Shown piece by piece: positions 5,911 to 12,221 of a stretch of 12,221 nucleotides of DNA; within the stretch, counting starts at the first letter, position 1, and the number at the start of each line of letters is the position of its first letter. The notes under the pieces were generated by a model. That model was not told the DNA's origin, did not search any database, and was given only the letters and a program-made list of their open reading frames with translations. This stretch comes from CAYFSC01 sp964345695. Lineage in GTDB: Bacteria > Bacteroidota > Rhodothermia > Rhodothermales > Salinibacteraceae. The stretch covers positions 1-12,221 of the forward strand of contig CAYFSC010000085.1 of the NCBI GenBank assembly GCA_964345695.1. Reading direction: 5' to 3'. The translations under genes and the position numbers were made by a program.

Positions 5911-6771
5911 TCAGCGGACGACAATGACGGGGGTGTCGAGTTCGTACAGAAATTGCTCGACGGGAGAGCGTTGTGCGTCGAGAACCGTGTCGGGAAGAAC
6001 CACGAGACCCCCGTCTTCTTCGATGGCCGTCGGCCCAAGGCGGCTTGCCTCCAGCGGCGACAGCGAGCGAATCTGCACGAGCGAGGACGCGTCGGCACAC
6101 AGCGCGCGCACCCGTTCCCGGAGCGCCTCCGTATCGGCGGAGGCCTCGTCGGGCAGCAGCACCTTCAAGGGAAGGTTGGGCGTCCGGCATGCGAGGCGCA
6201 CGGCCAGGTGCAGCGCTGCGTCGGCCGTCTCCGAGCCGTCGTAGTACGTCAGCACCGGCAGGGCCATCCGGAACATGCGCCGCACGACCAGCACCGGCGT
6301 CGAGGATCGCGTGACCACCTTCTTGGCGCTGCTACCCAGGCGGCGCCGGCTGCTCGTCGTGCTTGTTTTTCCCAACGCAAGGAGGTCTGCTTCTTCCGCC
6401 ACGGTGAGGAGTTCATCCGCCACCTCGCCCCGGAGAACGTGAAACGAGTACGGCACGTCCGCGTGGTCGGCATGGCGCCAGAGCATGTCTTCGGCGCGCT
6501 CGGCCTGGCGGCGCATCTGCCGTTCCACACGGCGATCACTGAGCGTTCGCGGTCCCCGTTGGAACGAGCGGACTTCCCGCACGAACGGCAGCTTGGCGGC
6601 CCGGAGGGCGGTCGCGTCCTCAATGAACACGCCCTCCACCTCGGCCGACAGGTCGGCTGCGATGTTGACCGCCAGCTCCAAGGCCTCGCGGCTGTGAGGA
6701 GAGGCGTCGAGCGCCACGAGGATCCGACGGATGTCACGCATCGAGGGGCGGGGCGTGGATCGCTCAGTCAT
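5911..6771 (-). CDS. Universal stress protein with two tandem Usp domains
   Basis: The 286-residue protein has the two-domain UspA layout common in this group. Domain 1 (about 15-164) begins RRILVALDASPHSREALELA with the conserved Asp22 and ends in the strand STPVLVVRR. Domain 2 (about 168-286) begins LPVLTYYDGSETADAALHLA and ends TPVIVVR. The nucleotide-binding loop usually reads G-x2-G-x9-G-S/T. Domain 1 has Gly134 and Gly146-Ser147-Ser148 but not the middle Gly, and domain 2 has no such loop, so ATP binding is uncertain. These proteins are cytosolic factors for stress survival. The frame is open to a TTG at 6807; the ATG at 6771 is chosen, and the ATG at 6741 is also possible. It lies 145 bp downstream of the Lon-like protease gene on the same strand, with nothing recognisable in between. 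Confidence 0.85.
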   Translation of the reverse strand: MTERSTPRPSMRDIRRILVALDASPHSREALELAVNIAADLSAEVEGVFIEDATALRAAKLPFVREVRSFQRGPRTLSDRRVERQMRRQAERAEDMLWRHADHADVPYSFHVLRGEVADELLTVAEEADLLALGKTSTTSSRRRLGSSAKKVVTRSSTPVLVVRRMFRMALPVLTYYDGSETADAALHLAVRLACRTPNLPLKVLLPDEASADTEALRERVRALCADASSLVQIRSLSPLEASRLGPTAIEEDGGLVVLPDTVLDAQRSPVEQFLYELDTPVIVVR

Positions 6772-6916
6772 GACTCGAAGTCCGGGGGAATCCAAAAGGG
6801 AGTCCAAAACAGGTCAGAGAGCCGGCGATTGGGGGACGTGCAGGTGCGCGGACGAGCGGAAGGGATGGGGCGCCGGGCATATTCCGGTCCGATCTCTTTC
6901 ACGCTCGCGTCCTGCG

Positions 6917-9394
6917 TTAGGATTCCAATTCCTCTGCCGAGGCGTCGTCGGCCTGTCCGAACCTGCGGCGCTGTTCGGCGAAGGCATGCAAACGGGCCTC
7001 AATCTCTGCGTTGATTGTACCGTCGGGGTAGGCCCCTTGTTCGTCGCGGGCGCCGGCGTCGCGGCCTGTCAGTAGCGCGATGCCCTGGTCGATGGTTTCT
7101 ACGGGATAGATGTGGAAATCGCCCGCCTCGGCGGCAGCCACCACCTCTTGCCGAAGCATCAGGTTGTCGGCGTTGGCCGCTGGAATGAGCACGCCCTGCT
7201 CCCCAGTCAGGCCGCGCTGGGCGCAGACGTCGTAGAATCCCTCGATCTTCTCGTTGACGCCGCCGATGGGCTGCACGACGCCGTGCTGGTTCACCGAGCC
7301 GGTGACGGCCAGGTCCTGCCGGATCGGGGCGTCGGCAAGGGCCGACATCAAGGCGTACAATTCGGCCGAGGAGGCACTGTCGCCCTCCACGCCGGCGTAG
7401 GACTGCTCGAACACGAGGCTCGCCGACAGGGACAGCGGATAATCTTCGGCATAGCGTCCCTGGAGAAAGCCCGACAGGATGAGCACGCCCTTCGAGTGGA
7501 TGTCGCCCCCGAGCTCCGACTCGCGCTCGATGTCGACGATCTCACCGGAGCCAAGGCGGACGCGCGCCGTGATGCGGTTCGGCTTGCCGAAGGCGAATCC
7601 GCCCGCCTGCAGCACAGCCAACCCGTTGATCTGCCCGACGGCTTCTCCGTCGGTGTCAATGTAGAGCTTGTTGCGGGCAATCGACTCCTGGATGCGCTCG
7701 CGCATGCGATCGGCGCGACGGATCTGGGCGTCAATGGCGCGCTGCACGTGCCCGTCGCTCACCACCGCGTCGCCCTCCGTCTCGGCCCAGTGGCTGGACT
7801 CGTTGACCAGGTCGCGGATTTGCTCGATGTGGGCGCTCAGCTTCTCGGTATCGCCCACGAGGCGCACGCTGCGGTCTACAATGCGGGACACCGCCGAGTG
7901 ATCGAGAGGCAGCAGATCGTTCTCCTCGACCATCGACGCCAAGAGATCCACGTAATCGGATTGATGCGCCTCGGTGTGATCGACTTCGTCCTCGAAGTCG
8001 GCCATGACCTTGAACAGATCCTCCATGTCCGGGTCGAGGGCATCCAGCAGGTAGTAGAGCAGCCGCTCTCCGACGAGCACGATCTTGACGTCGAGCGGAA
8101 TGGACTCGGGGTCGAGCGTGACGGTGCGGATCAGACCGAGCGCCTCGCCTGGAGACTCGATGTGGATGGTGCCGCTGCGGAGGGCGCGTTTTAACCCTTC
8201 CCAGGCGTACGGCTGCGTAAGCACTTTGCGCGCCTCCACGATAAGGTAGCCGCCGTTGGCCTTGTGGAGCGCGCCCGGCTGGATGAGGCTGAAGTCGGTG
8301 ACGAGGGCGCCCATCTGGGCAATCTGCTCGACCTCGCCGACGAGGTTTTGATAGTTCGGATGGTCTTCGACGATGACGGGCGCTCCTTCGGTGTCTTGGT
8401 TGTCGACGAGAAGGTTGACCTGGTAGCGCCGCCAGAGGGCCCCCATGCCTCCGCCGCCCATGCCTTGCTGGCCGCCGCCCTGGCCACTCTGCTGCTGCAT
8501 CATCTGGGCCATCGGGTTCTGCCCCTGTGGCATGCCGTTGTTCTGGGCCCTCTGCGCGAACAGGTCGACATTGTCGATGATGTCTTCCTGCACGCTGTCG
8601 AGAAACTCGACGACGTCCTCCAGGTCGTCGTAGCGCGACCGGAGTTCGCCGAGCAGGTCCTCGATGGCATACTGGATCATTTCCCGGTTTAGCGCTTCGA
8701 GCCGGTCGCGCGCTTCCCGCTGACGCTCCGGTACCTTGCGCAGAATCTGCTGCAGCTCGTCCTGGAAGTCCTCGATCTTGTCCTGAACCTCCTCGCGCTC
8801 CTCCTCGGGCATCGACTCCATCTCCTCGGGTGAGACGACCTCGCCGTTGCGGATCGGGGCAAAGGCGAAGCCCTGCGGCGTGCGGATCAGGGCGATGCGT
8901 TCCTGCCGGGCCCGCTCCTGCAGGTCTTCGAAGGCCCGCTCCTGCTCCTCGCGAACCTCTTCCTGCACCATTTGCCGGCGGGTCTGGTACTCCTCGCTCT
9001 CGAAGACGGCCGGCACGGCGTTCTGCAGGTCCTCGATGAGCTGGTCCATGTCCTCCTTCAGCTCGCAGCCGCGCCCCGCCGGAAGCCGGAGCGTGTTGGG
9101 CTCGCGCGGCTCGTCGAAGTCGTTGACGTAGCACCAGTCGGGCGGCGTGTCATCGTCGTCGGCCTTGTCCTGGAGAAGGTGCTCGACTAGGTCGCGCCGT
9201 CCGGTGCCCGAGGGGCCCAGCGCAAACACGTTGTACCCGTCGCTATCGACGTCGATGCCAAACTCCAGCGCCTCGATGGCTCGGTCCTGGCCCACGATGC
9301 GGGTCTCGGCCGGGAGGTCGTCGGTCGTCTCAAAGTCGAGGTGCGAAAGGTCGGAACGGCGACGTAGGGCGTCCGAGGAAATCGGATCGATCAT
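6917..9394 (-). CDS. Lon-like ATP-dependent protease (AAA_32 type, peptidase S16)
   Basis: The 825-residue protein combines an N-terminal AAA_32-type region with a C-terminal Lon proteolytic domain. Seen in order: VGQDRAIEALEFGIDV (34-49); a P-loop GPSGTGRRD (60-68) in which the usual Lys-Thr is Arg-Arg; DWCYVNDFDEPREPNTLRLP (86-105), typical of the family; a long charged coiled coil (about 130-285); a Met/Gln/Gly-rich linker (288-318); the second AAA half (about 320-545); and the protease domain (about 575-800). The catalytic pair is Ser675 in EGDSASSAE and Lys716 in GGVNEKIEGF, which match the Ser and Lys of archaeal LonB and bacterial Lon. The role is ATP-linked degradation of misfolded or regulatory proteins, in the cytoplasm. 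The composition is strongly acidic. A promoter is visible at 9450-9479, which leaves a leader of about 50 nt. Confidence 0.92.
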   Translation of the reverse strand: MIDPISSDALRRRSDLSHLDFETTDDLPAETRIVGQDRAIEALEFGIDVDSDGYNVFALGPSGTGRRDLVEHLLQDKADDDDTPPDWCYVNDFDEPREPNTLRLPAGRGCELKEDMDQLIEDLQNAVPAVFESEEYQTRRQMVQEEVREEQERAFEDLQERARQERIALIRTPQGFAFAPIRNGEVVSPEEMESMPEEEREEVQDKIEDFQDELQQILRKVPERQREARDRLEALNREMIQYAIEDLLGELRSRYDDLEDVVEFLDSVQEDIIDNVDLFAQRAQNNGMPQGQNPMAQMMQQQSGQGGGQQGMGGGGMGALWRRYQVNLLVDNQDTEGAPVIVEDHPNYQNLVGEVEQIAQMGALVTDFSLIQPGALHKANGGYLIVEARKVLTQPYAWEGLKRALRSGTIHIESPGEALGLIRTVTLDPESIPLDVKIVLVGERLLYYLLDALDPDMEDLFKVMADFEDEVDHTEAHQSDYVDLLASMVEENDLLPLDHSAVSRIVDRSVRLVGDTEKLSAHIEQIRDLVNESSHWAETEGDAVVSDGHVQRAIDAQIRRADRMRERIQESIARNKLYIDTDGEAVGQINGLAVLQAGGFAFGKPNRITARVRLGSGEIVDIERESELGGDIHSKGVLILSGFLQGRYAEDYPLSLSASLVFEQSYAGVEGDSASSAELYALMSALADAPIRQDLAVTGSVNQHGVVQPIGGVNEKIEGFYDVCAQRGLTGEQGVLIPAANADNLMLRQEVVAAAEAGDFHIYPVETIDQGIALLTGRDAGARDEQGAYPDGTINAEIEARLHAFAEQRRRFGQADDASAEELES

Positions 9395-9449
9395 GGAGAT
9401 ACGAATTCGGTCCGTGAGTACGTTGGGAAATCGTGCAGTGACAGAGGGG

Positions 9450-9479
9450 AGTATACTGCAAAGCGCGGAGATCTTGCAA
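9450..9479 (-). promoter_or_regulatory. Sigma70-like promoter of the Lon-like protease gene
   Basis: On the minus strand TTGCAA (9474-9479) is followed after 18 bp by TATACT (9450-9455). The -10 box matches the consensus at 5 of 6 positions and the -35 box at 4 of 6. The predicted start site is about 50 nt before the ATG at 9394. It is divergent from the blaI promoter, about 130 bp away. Confidence 0.6.
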
Positions 9480-9582
9480 CGAAGCCCCCTCGCTGCACGG
9501 TATCCTAAGGAGAGGGGCGAGTCGGGATTCCTCGCTCACACGAACGTAACCCGAAAAACGCCAGTGGTGACGCGGTCGGAAC

Positions 9583-9611
9583 TTGACATACGAACGATTT
9601 CGTACTATACT
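9583..9611 (+). promoter_or_regulatory. Sigma70-like promoter of the blaI-blaR1-like operon
   Basis: TTGACA (9583-9588), a spacer of exactly 17 bp, and TATACT (9606-9611) give a near-perfect consensus. Transcription would start near 9618, leaving a leader of about 115 nt before the chosen blaI start. The spacer and start-site region are occupied by two copies of the same dyad, so repression by steric block is expected. Confidence 0.85.
9589..9604. promoter_or_regulatory. Operator 1: TACGAA-N4-TTCGTA in the promoter spacer
   Basis: This is a perfect 6-bp dyad with a CGAT centre, lying wholly between the -35 and -10 boxes. Known BlaI/MecI operators are dyads of TACA/TGTA half-sites in the same kind of position. 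The different half-site here is an inference from the duplicated dyad and its place before a blaI-type gene. Confidence 0.8.
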
Positions 9612-9626
9612 ACGAAAGCATTCGTA
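9611..9626. promoter_or_regulatory. Operator 2: TACGAA-N4-TTCGTA over the transcription start
   Basis: A second perfect copy of the dyad with an AGCA centre. It begins at the last base of the -10 box and covers the predicted start site. The centres of the two operators are 22 bp apart, about two helical turns, so two repressor dimers would sit on the same face of the DNA. Confidence 0.8.
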
Positions 9627-9733
9627 CCCTGTGTATGGGTTGCCCGACGGTTCCACGTCGTGAACCCGTCGCTGCAAGACCGACCGCGCGCTCGTTCGCG
9701 TTCCATACAGACCTTCACTTCAGAAACATCCTT

Positions 9734-10114
9734 ATGCCTTCATCCAACCCGATGCCGACCGACACCGAGCTCGACCTTCTTCGCGTGCTGTGGACCCGCG
9801 GGCCCTCAACCGTTCGCGAGGTGCAGGCAGACCTGGATGCCAACTCGGGTTACACGACGGTCTTAAAGCACCTGCAGATCATGCTGGAGAAGGGCCTGGT
9901 GACGCGCGACGCGTCGCAGCGTGCCCACGTCTACCGCGCGGCTGTGGCGGAAGACGAGACACAGCGCCGGCTGGTGGACGACCTGCTCGACCGCGCCTTC
10001 GGGGGCTCAGCGCGTCAACTCGTCATGCGCGCGCTCTCGACCGATCGCGTCTCCCGCGAAGAGATCGAGCAAATCCGCAGACTGCTCGACGAGGCCGCGG
10101 AGGGAGACGAATAG
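9734..10114 (+). CDS. BlaI/MecI-family transcriptional repressor
   Basis: The 126-residue protein fits the family's normal length of about 120-130. A winged-helix DNA-binding domain covers about 7-72: TDTELDLLRVLW (9-20), TVREVQADL (26-34), and the recognition helix region GYTTVLKHLQIMLEKGLV (39-56), which matches the family's 'YTTVxTxLxxLxxKGxV' signature. The C-terminal half (73-126) is a charged helical dimerisation region. In the family the repressor binds operator dyads as a dimer and is released when the partner M56 membrane peptidase triggers its cleavage. The frame is open to an ATG at 9635, which would add 33 Arg/Pro-rich residues. The ATG at 9734 puts the winged helix at the usual N-terminal position. 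The M56 peptidase gene starts 48 bp after the stop, so the pair forms an operon under the twin-operator promoter. Confidence 0.92.
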   Translation: MPSSNPMPTDTELDLLRVLWTRGPSTVREVQADLDANSGYTTVLKHLQIMLEKGLVTRDASQRAHVYRAAVAEDETQRRLVDDLLDRAFGGSARQLVMRALSTDRVSREEIEQIRRLLDEAAEGDE

Positions 10115-10162
10115 CCCTCTGCCGCCACTCACGCCCCCCATGGAAGCCATTCTGACCGAACC

Positions 10163-12193
10163 ATGTTTTCCATCGACTCGCTTCTTTCGTCTCCGCTTAT
10201 TGAGCATCTCGGCTGGATGCTCGTGCATGCCTGCTGGCAGGGCCTTCTCATCGGGGCAGCCCTGGCCGGGACGCTGCGACTTCTCCGCAACCACACGCCG
10301 TCGGTTCGCTATGCTGTGAGCTGTATGGCGCTCGTGCTTCTCGTTGCGCTGCCCGTCGGCACGAGTCTTCTGCTTCACGCGCCATCTGCCGCGCCCGCGT
10401 CCATCGCTTCGGAGAGGGGCAGTCAGCCGGTGAGGAGCAGTGAGCCGGGGATGGCGCAGGGGCTGGCGGCGCTGCGCGCGTCTTCTGCGGAGACCGCCTC
10501 GTCGCTGCCATGGACCCATCCTGCAACGTGGGACGATGCCGCCGCACGCCTGCTCCGCCCGTGGCTCCCATGGATGGTGGCCGCATGGGCCTTCGGACTG
10601 CTGTTTGCCGCCGGGCGCCTTGTGGGAGGGGCACTCCATGTTCGGCGCCTGCGCCGTCGAAGCAGGGCCGCCCCTGAGCCCTGGTCGGATCGCCTTTCGG
10701 AGCTTGCCCACCGTCTGGACCTCCCGTCGGTGCCGCTCCGTGTCGCCCAGCGGATTGACGGGCCGATGGTGGTAGGATGGTTTCGACCGATGGTCCTCGT
10801 TCCCGCCGGAATGCTCACGGGGCTGCCGCCGAACCAGATCGAGGCGCTGCTCGTCCACGAACTCGCGCATGTTCGACGGCATGACGTGCTCGTCGGGTGG
10901 ATCCAGGCCGTCGTAGAGGCGGTGCTGTTTTTCCATCCGGCGACGTGGTGGATCTCGAGCCGCATCCGGCGGGAGCGCGAGCTGTGCTGCGACGATTGGG
11001 CCATTGAAACGGGAGCCGATACGCTTGCCTACGCAGAGGCGCTAACCGCCATCGCCGAGCAGCAGGTGCGTCCCACGCTCGCCCTGGCCGCCTCCGAGGG
11101 TCCGCTGCTCCAGCGCATCCGCCGCCTCCTTGCCACGCAGCCCGCCGCTTCGGAGGGATGGCGGCAGCGGGTGTCGCTCGCCGCCGCCGTCAGCCTCCTC
11201 GCGGCAGGGCCCCTCCTCGTGGCAGCCTGTGCGTCGCAGCAGGAAACGGCAACCACCCGCACCACGACCGATTCGCCGGGGCAAGCGGCTGCGGCTGACT
11301 CGGTAGCGCCCAGCGCCGTGGCTGTCCGTGGAGATGAGAAAGCGAGCCTCCGCATCGAAGCGGACTCGGGCGAGACTACAGCGTACCGCATGTATCTCTC
11401 GAGAGACAGCGCAAAATCGACCGTTGAAATCCGGCCGGAGACCCTGAAAAATGGTGTCGTGTGGCTGCACCACGACAGCCTCCGCACGTCGTTTCCCTTT
11501 TCGGCAGACGACAGCACGCGGCGCCTACGGTTCTTTGCGGACGATGACGCAGGGGCGTTCATGCTTCACCTGGATGGAGACAGCCTGGCGGCCGGCGTCT
11601 TCGCAGACTCGCTGCTCGCCCACCTGCGCATCCCTGAGTCTCCATTCCCGGTCGACAGTCTGCTCGTGAAGCCTCCGTCGGGTCCGAATGACGCTCTGCC
11701 TGACCGTTTCTTCGCGCCGCCTGTGCCCGATCTGCCGCACCGTCTTTTCGGGGATACCATTCGCGTGCCGCTGGAGAAGTACAGGGACCGGTTCCGCAAA
11801 TGGCGCGAGGAAGGGGAGAACGAGTGGACGCCCGAGCGGCTCGAGGAACTGGAGCGTCGGCTGCGTCGCTGGCACGAGCAGCACGCCGACAGCTTGGAGC
11901 AGCGGGCCGAGGAGTGGGCCGAGCAGTTTGCCGGGTGGCAAGAGAAGTTTACCGACGAATGGGAGTTCGACAGCCGCCGGGACGGGGACCGCTGGATGCG
12001 CCGGTACGAGCGCCAGGCAGACAGTGCGCGCGCCCGTGCTGAGCGGCTGCGACAACGTCTGGAGTCCGAGGAGTGGCAGCGCGAATTGCGGCGTCTCCGC
12101 GAGCAGGCCGAACGGCTTCGCGACCACGCGGAACGGCTGGAAGAGCGGGCACGCGAGATGGAGGAGCGCCTGCCGCCCGACAGTCTGCGGTGA
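10163..12193 (+). CDS. BlaR1/MecR1-like M56 membrane zinc peptidase with a charged coiled-coil C-terminus
   Basis: This 676-residue sensor-protease is the presumed partner of the upstream repressor. Membrane segments are seen at about 15-40, 48-71, 134-158 and 337-355. The gluzincin domain between the third and fourth has HELAH at 232-236 (His232, Glu233, His236) and EREL-CCDDWA at 271-280, which should supply the third zinc ligand. This fits the M56 family, whose catalytic domain faces the cytoplasm and cleaves or triggers loss of the repressor. After the fourth segment there is no penicillin-binding domain: no SxxK, SxN or KTG motif is evident. Instead there is a Thr/Ser/Ala linker, a beta-rich acidic part (about 390-530) and a charged helical region (about 537-672) with many Arg/Glu heptads and eight Trp. 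Cys356 after LLVAA resembles a lipobox. The signal sensed is unknown. Confidence 0.88.
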   Translation: MFSIDSLLSSPLIEHLGWMLVHACWQGLLIGAALAGTLRLLRNHTPSVRYAVSCMALVLLVALPVGTSLLLHAPSAAPASIASERGSQPVRSSEPGMAQGLAALRASSAETASSLPWTHPATWDDAAARLLRPWLPWMVAAWAFGLLFAAGRLVGGALHVRRLRRRSRAAPEPWSDRLSELAHRLDLPSVPLRVAQRIDGPMVVGWFRPMVLVPAGMLTGLPPNQIEALLVHELAHVRRHDVLVGWIQAVVEAVLFFHPATWWISSRIRRERELCCDDWAIETGADTLAYAEALTAIAEQQVRPTLALAASEGPLLQRIRRLLATQPAASEGWRQRVSLAAAVSLLAAGPLLVAACASQQETATTRTTTDSPGQAAAADSVAPSAVAVRGDEKASLRIEADSGETTAYRMYLSRDSAKSTVEIRPETLKNGVVWLHHDSLRTSFPFSADDSTRRLRFFADDDAGAFMLHLDGDSLAAGVFADSLLAHLRIPESPFPVDSLLVKPPSGPNDALPDRFFAPPVPDLPHRLFGDTIRVPLEKYRDRFRKWREEGENEWTPERLEELERRLRRWHEQHADSLEQRAEEWAEQFAGWQEKFTDEWEFDSRRDGDRWMRRYERQADSARARAERLRQRLESEEWQRELRRLREQAERLRDHAERLEERAREMEERLPPDSLR

Positions 12194-12221
12194 CGCGTTG
12201 CGAGCCGCGCACCGCGAGTTG

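Larger units (their letters stand above)
9395..9733. other. Divergent regulatory region between the Lon-like gene and blaI
   Basis: This 339-bp gene-free stretch holds the minus-strand promoter at 9450-9479, the plus-strand promoter and twin operators at 9583-9626, and the blaI leader. In the leader a hairpin is possible at about 9651-9668 (GGTTCCAC against GTGAACC, with one bulged base). A single TACGAA half-site lies at 9400-9405 next to the Lon-like start codon. Nothing else was recognised between 9480 and 9582. Confidence 0.6.

Noticed and set aside
10007..10936. A 309-codon minus-strand frame opposite the M56 peptidase gene.
   Set aside because: It is opposite a well-supported gene with catalytic motifs, and its translation is His/Arg/Pro-rich without any domain.

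Overview
The window looks like chromosomal DNA of a high-GC, salt-adapted member of the Bacteroidota/Rhodothermota, in the style of Salinibacter. This rests on the strongly acidic cytoplasmic proteins (especially the Lon-like protease), the near absence of Shine-Dalgarno sequences before the chosen starts, and gene families common in that group, such as two-domain Usp proteins, the PF07638-type ECF sigma factor and secreted lipoproteins. The genus is an inference, not a match. No tRNA, rRNA, CRISPR array or intact transposase gene was found.

Layout. At 1-442 (minus) is the 5' part of an ECF sigma factor gene that runs off the left edge. Divergent from it are two plus-strand lipoprotein genes: a duplicated cupredoxin-like protein (633-1583) and a second unidentified conserved-looking lipoprotein (1766-2422), followed by a strong intrinsic terminator at 2596-2632. 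A 149-bp element with 21-bp imperfect inverted ends sits between that second gene and its terminator. The gene-poor stretch 2633-3022 holds a frameshifted C-terminal remnant of a flavin amine oxidase and short pyrimidine-rich repeats.

The central part has a minus-strand FAD-dependent dehydrogenase (3023-4657), divergent from a CrcB/Fluc fluoride channel (4838-5218). This is convergent with a small acidic unknown protein (5267-5686, minus). Next come a two-domain universal stress protein (5911-6771, minus) and a large Lon-like AAA_32/S16 protease (6917-9394, minus).

The right-hand part is a complete BlaI/BlaR1-type regulatory pair (9734-10114 and 10163-12193, plus). It is driven by a textbook sigma70-like promoter (TTGACA-N17-TATACT) carrying two copies of a perfect dyad, TACGAA-N4-TTCGTA, 22 bp apart. 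One copy fills the spacer and the other covers the end of the -10 box and the start site. The M56 membrane peptidase lacks a penicillin-binding sensor domain. Instead it has a large, highly charged, Trp-rich predicted coiled-coil C-terminus directly after a membrane segment that ends in a lipobox-like Cys. The pair is therefore probably an autoregulated envelope-stress switch rather than a beta-lactam switch. The regulated target is not identified here. The Lon-like gene has its own divergent promoter in the same 339-bp intergenic region.

The most noteworthy items are the twin-operator promoter with the unusual M56 sensor, the inverted-repeat element at 2425-2573, the amine oxidase remnant, the decayed second copper-site copy in the cupredoxin-like lipoprotein, and the short degenerate repeats at gene boundaries.
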